Source of the DNA: Selenomonas sp.
GTDB taxonomy: Bacteria; Bacillota_C; Negativicutes; Selenomonadales; Selenomonadaceae
Length of the DNA stretch: 64,000 nucleotides
Assembly (NCBI RefSeq): GCF_024699275.1
Contig: NZ_JAILPX010000041.1
Span: forward strand, 1 to 64,000
Direction of reading: 5' to 3'
Positions 60,613 to 64,000 of the stretch are shown here, in pieces. Every line of letters begins with the position of its first letter. Within the stretch, counting starts at the first letter, position 1. The notes beneath the pieces were generated by a model. The model did no database searches. It was not told where the DNA came from and saw only the letters and a program-made list of their open reading frames with translations. The translations under genes and the position numbers were made by a program.

Positions 60613-63201
60613 TCAGCTGTTCTGCAGGTACTTGCGCGGCAGATTCTTTACCATCCGGCTCATATGCCGATAATGACCATACATGGTCTGCGACCAGGAC
60701 AGGAACAACTGTTTCTTTGCTCTGGTCATTGCCACATAAAAAAGCCGGAATTCCTCATCCAGACGGCCGCTTTTCTCTGCCTGAAAACCGGGGAAATTCC
60801 CCTCCTGTAAGCCTGCTAAAAAAACATAATCAAATTCTGAGCCCTTAGCCTGATGAATGGTAATAATGGGAATCTGCCGACGGCGGGTCAGCGTATCCAG
60901 TTCTGTGTTGGAAAGCGTTGTATAACGCAAAAAACGCTCAATTGCATCCAAGGGACGGATGGCTTCATCATCCAATTCCTTGGCCTGCCGGAACAAATCG
61001 CGCAAATGCTCTACCCGCTGTGGTTCCTTATGGCGGATATAGTATTGATCCATCCCCCAGCTCACCACGATTTTTCCCAATAATTGCCAGGGACGCAAAC
61101 GAGCAGCTTCTCTCCGAACCTCTGCCAGCTTTACGGCCCATTCTGTAAACAATCCCCCATACTGCTCCATAATCTTGCGCCGCAGCTCCACATTCGGCTG
61201 CAAATCCCGCTCTACTGCATAGAGCAGGATTTCCGCCGTAGCCAGAATATCGTCCAGAGCATCGTGAGATGATGGGTGACTGACCTGACAATACTTGCCC
61301 AAAAATTCCAGTTTATGGTTGGGCAGGTTGGGATAAAAGCGCCGAAAAATATCCAGCGTATCATAAAACTGCGGATAATCCAGCTGCGGCATATCCAGGC
61401 GGGAAAGCTCACTGCCCAAGATGCGCAAATCGTAGGTAACATTATGTCCTACCAATACAGCCCCCTGAGCAAATTGACAAAAATCCCGCAGAACCTGTCG
61501 CGGATCTTCTCCCTGCTCTGCCAGAAAATCATCGGTCAATCCATGTACCCTGACCGAATCCCCCACCTTAGCCAAGGGTTTAATCAGTCGTACAAATCTC
61601 TCCCTGACACCGCCATTTTTATCCAGCCGTATACCGGCAATCTGGATGATTTCATCCCGGGTAGTATCCACACCAGTGGACTCCACATCAAAGACCACAA
61701 CGTTTTCTGCCGCCAAGGCCGCCAGCAGTCCTCCATAGGGGTCACCAGACTGCCGGGCCTTTTCCTCCACAAAATCCGTCAAGCGGATTCCTGAACGGCG
61801 AATTTCCTCGCTGGACAACTTCTTGATGGTGGCAGGGCCAATCCCCTGGGCAAAACGATTCAATACCCGCACCAGACTGGCCACATCGTGCTGATTCATC
61901 GCCAGCTTCAATACCGCTAAAGCATCCTTTACCTCCTGCCGGCGAAAGAACTTCTGTTCATCGATCAGCATAAAGGGCAACCGCTCATTTTCCGGTACAA
62001 AGCGCCCCAAAGCGCGGAAATGAGCGGACAACTCTTTATTGTAGCGGTTGCTGCGCGTTAAGATACAGACCCGGCCATAATCCTCCACCGGCAACTGCTG
62101 AATCCGATAATAAATCCATTGGGCCTCCTCACTGAAATCCATTGCTCCCTTTAGGACAATCGGATTGCCAAGGTCACGACTCACTGCCTGCAGGCCATCT
62201 GGATAGAGCAAATTCACCCGCTCGGGAAAAGAATTCCTCAGCCAGTCAAAAGAAGCATTGAGCAGTACCTGGGTTGCCCGATAATTTTCATGAAGCACTA
62301 TACGCTGTGGATGATAATCCTGCTGAAATTGCCGCAGAACCAATTCCGGATGAGATCCCCGCCATTCATAAATGGTCTGAAAATAGTCTCCGCACAAAAG
62401 CAGGTGACTTGCCCCAAATAGCTGCGATATAATGCGGTATTCCAGCAAACTCGTATCCTGCACCTCATCGATGTTAATGTAAACAAAACGCCGTGCCCAT
62501 TTGGCAGCCACACTGTCCTGCCGAAAAAGTTCATCCACCTGTACCAAAAGATCGGTAAAATCCAGCCCATGAAGCTCATGAAGCCGCTCGTCATAAAGGG
62601 CAGTCGTCTGCGCCCCCCATTGCTGCCAGCCCTCAAACAGACGCTGATGATACTGATAGGAATCATCGACTGCCAGATTTTTGATTGCCTGTAAATCCTC
62701 TTGCCACAGTCTGTTCAGCGTGGCAGTATAATCCTGTTCCAGATTACCGCTGTTTTGCGCATATTCTGCTTTCTTTTCTTTCAACTGATTGACCAGATTT
62801 TGTACCGCCCGCAATGGCCATTCTTCGGCTACGATTTCCTTAAGCAGGCCCTGGCAATCCATCTCATCAAAGATGGTAAAATCCGTAAACAAATCCGAAT
62901 GACGCTTAGCCTCCGTCTTGATTACCTCATAACAAAAACCATGGAAAGTCTTCACCATCACCCGGCTGCCATTATCGCCAGCCCGTTTTTCCACCCGTTC
63001 CCGCATCTCCCGGCAAGCCTTATTGGTAAAGGTCAGGCAGAGTATTTCCTCCGGCAGGGCACGATTTTCCTCGATAATATGCGCAATGCGGCAGGCCAGG
63101 GTATTGGTTTTGCCCGTCCCTGCAGGAGCCAGAAGCAAGATATTTGCTTCCAGTTCCTCTACTGCCTGCCGCTGTTCTTTATTCAGTTCTATCTCAGCCA
63201 T
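60613..63201 (-). CDS. UvrD-like SF1 helicase with inserted DEDDh exonuclease domain
   Basis: 862 residues. SF1A helicase motifs: LLAPAGTGKTNTL (Walker A, about 22-34), CLTFTNKACREMRER (Ia), YINIDEVQDTSL (Walker B, near 245), CGDYFQTIYEWRG (III), IPIITIHQAKGSEFDYVFL (V, near 783) and LFYVAMTRAKKQLFLSW (VI, near 820). Between about residues 495 and 660 is a DnaQ/RNase T-like 3'-5' exonuclease: VVFDVESTGVD (D-x-E), VGHNVTYDLRIL (second Asp) and SSHDALDDILAT (H-x4-D), all catalytic residues present. The combination suggests a repair enzyme that unwinds and trims DNA; its exact role is unknown. It overlaps the small gene upstream by 8 bases. Confidence 0.9.
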   Translation of the reverse strand: MAEIELNKEQRQAVEELEANILLLAPAGTGKTNTLACRIAHIIEENRALPEEILCLTFTNKACREMRERVEKRAGDNGSRVMVKTFHGFCYEVIKTEAKRHSDLFTDFTIFDEMDCQGLLKEIVAEEWPLRAVQNLVNQLKEKKAEYAQNSGNLEQDYTATLNRLWQEDLQAIKNLAVDDSYQYHQRLFEGWQQWGAQTTALYDERLHELHGLDFTDLLVQVDELFRQDSVAAKWARRFVYINIDEVQDTSLLEYRIISQLFGASHLLLCGDYFQTIYEWRGSHPELVLRQFQQDYHPQRIVLHENYRATQVLLNASFDWLRNSFPERVNLLYPDGLQAVSRDLGNPIVLKGAMDFSEEAQWIYYRIQQLPVEDYGRVCILTRSNRYNKELSAHFRALGRFVPENERLPFMLIDEQKFFRRQEVKDALAVLKLAMNQHDVASLVRVLNRFAQGIGPATIKKLSSEEIRRSGIRLTDFVEEKARQSGDPYGGLLAALAAENVVVFDVESTGVDTTRDEIIQIAGIRLDKNGGVRERFVRLIKPLAKVGDSVRVHGLTDDFLAEQGEDPRQVLRDFCQFAQGAVLVGHNVTYDLRILGSELSRLDMPQLDYPQFYDTLDIFRRFYPNLPNHKLEFLGKYCQVSHPSSHDALDDILATAEILLYAVERDLQPNVELRRKIMEQYGGLFTEWAVKLAEVRREAARLRPWQLLGKIVVSWGMDQYYIRHKEPQRVEHLRDLFRQAKELDDEAIRPLDAIERFLRYTTLSNTELDTLTRRRQIPIITIHQAKGSEFDYVFLAGLQEGNFPGFQAEKSGRLDEEFRLFYVAMTRAKKQLFLSWSQTMYGHYRHMSRMVKNLPRKYLQNS

Positions 63202-63388
63202 TTACATCCAACGCCGCCTCAAACACTTCCACACAGGATTTCTTCTGTTTTGCTGCCAGTATCTCCTCATAGCTGGCAGGGGTCATCCCCATGCGCAGGA
63301 ACTTCTCATGCAGTTCAATGGCCTGATCTGCCGCCGCTTCCGTAATGCCAAGCTTTTTTGCTGCACTCTTGAATTCTTCTGCTGTCAT
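63194..63388 (-). CDS. Small unknown protein
   Basis: 64 residues, hydrophilic and helical (MTAEEFKSAAKKLGITEAA and EVFEAALDVNG), no known family. It overlaps the helicase gene by 8 bases, which argues for a real, translationally coupled gene. A ribosome binding site AGAAGGGATG lies upstream. Function not assigned. Confidence 0.68.
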   Translation of the reverse strand: MTAEEFKSAAKKLGITEAAADQAIELHEKFLRMGMTPASYEEILAAKQKKSCVEVFEAALDVNG

Positions 63389-63500
63389 AAACGATCATCC
63401 CTTCTAATTGTCAAACTAATACTATGCTTATATTTCCACCTACAGAAGAAAAATCCTGCCCTGCACCGCAAAAATCCCCTAGCTGCTGATTCTTTGCTCA

Positions 63501-64000
63501 CTATTCTCTATAGGAATTCATACACATTTTTTGACCGTCCGTACGAAAAACAATGGCGCCATTCCGATCCGTCCGCAAAACCCTGACCTGCATTTTTCCC
63601 AATCGTTCCAAAACAGCCTTTTTCGGATGGCCAAAATTGTTTTCTGCTCCCACACAGATTACCGCATATTGCGGATTGACGGCTTCTAAAAAGGCTGCCG
63701 AACTGCTGGTATCCGAACCATGATGACCAACTTTCAGCACCGTGCTCTGCGGATTGATTCCAGCCGCCAAAAGTGCTCCCTCTCCTTCTACGGTCAAATC
63801 GCCCGTAAATAAGAAGCTGGCCTTACCATAAGACACTCGATAGACATTGGAAGCTTCATTTCCGGTCTTATGTTCCCCATGATTTCCCTCCGGGGCATAA
63901 AGCACTTCTATGGTTACATCATCTACAGTACGCTTTTCTCCCTGCTGAGCTCGATGAAATTTACGCAGCCAACGATCATTATCCCCAAATCTCATGCTGT
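63501..64000 (-). CDS. ComEC-like metallo-beta-lactamase protein, partial
   Basis: Only the C-terminal part (about 166 codons) is in the window; the reading frame runs off the right edge, so the N-terminus, including the HxHxDH metal motif and any membrane channel domain, is not seen. Visible: ASNVYRVSYGKASFLFTGD, VLKVGHHGSDTSSS and AVICVGAENNFGHPKKAVLERL, the typical end of ComEC or stand-alone ComEC/Rec2 MBL hydrolases. An ATG at 63995 exists but is probably internal. Which form it is cannot be told. Confidence 0.78.
   Translation of the reverse strand, partial: SMRFGDNDRWLRKFHRAQQGEKRTVDDVTIEVLYAPEGNHGEHKTGNEASNVYRVSYGKASFLFTGDLTVEGEGALLAAGINPQSTVLKVGHHGSDTSSSAAFLEAVNPQYAVICVGAENNFGHPKKAVLERLGKMQVRVLRTDRNGAIVFRTDGQKMCMNSYRE

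Overview
The window looks like a chromosome segment from an anaerobic, diderm (double-membrane) Firmicute of the Negativicutes, most likely Selenomonas or a close relative. The reasons are a Firmicutes-type gene set (rplM-rpsI, chorismate mutase of the AroH type, ThiT, a CIRCE/HrcA operator, many TTG/GTG starts) beside outer-membrane machinery (an RND efflux pump with adaptor, and a barrel protein ending in phenylalanine). Anaerobic metabolism is indicated by a single-chain pyruvate:ferredoxin oxidoreductase, a flavodiiron protein and cobalamin genes of the anaerobic type. The genus is inferred from gene content only. No stretch longer than 300 bases lacks a gene, and I saw no insertion sequence, prophage or CRISPR array.

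Layout. 1-512: rplM and the start of rpsI. 686-18905: mostly a cobalamin region on the minus strand in three transcription units: (i) two unknown proteins then cbiT-cobM-cbiG-cobJ-cobK, (ii) cbiC-cobU-cobQ-cbiB-cobS, (iii) pduX-cbiA-cobD-cobC plus an epimerase. dhaK-dhaL lies between units ii and iii, set off by hairpins. The corrin ring steps CbiL, CbiD, CbiE, the cobalt chelatase and the adenosyltransferase are not here, and I found no B12 riboswitch. 18951-34034: housekeeping genes uvrB, an HD-GYP protein with an altered HD motif, transketolase, an ABC-F/UbiB-like kinase/aroH operon, a glucosaminidase, a purine-type permease and nifJ. 34277-46670: a small unknown protein, tRNA-Pro, an RND pump, fprA, a two-component system, htpG with a perfect CIRCE operator, a flavodoxin and thiT.

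46915-57924 is the most interesting part: a Pel exopolysaccharide locus. Genes pelD-pelE-deacetylase-pelF-pelG are tightly overlapped on the minus strand, followed by an outer-membrane barrel protein whose periplasmic part is a long coiled coil rather than the TPR repeats of Pseudomonas PelB. A secreted glycoside hydrolase of the PelA-hydrolase/TM1410 type is encoded convergently, so PelA is split into two genes. PelD carries an N-terminal SDR/epimerase domain that has lost its catalytic residues, and it keeps a c-di-GMP-type RxxD site. The expected working scheme is: PelD senses c-di-GMP and with PelE and PelG activates the PelF glycosyltransferase; PelG exports the chain; the membrane-anchored deacetylase and secreted hydrolase process it; the coiled-coil barrel exports it across the outer membrane. 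The operon follows holA without an obvious promoter.

57944-64000: holA, gdhA, an SF1 helicase with an inserted DEDDh exonuclease domain, a 64-residue protein, and the C-terminal part of a ComEC-like metallo-beta-lactamase protein cut by the window edge.
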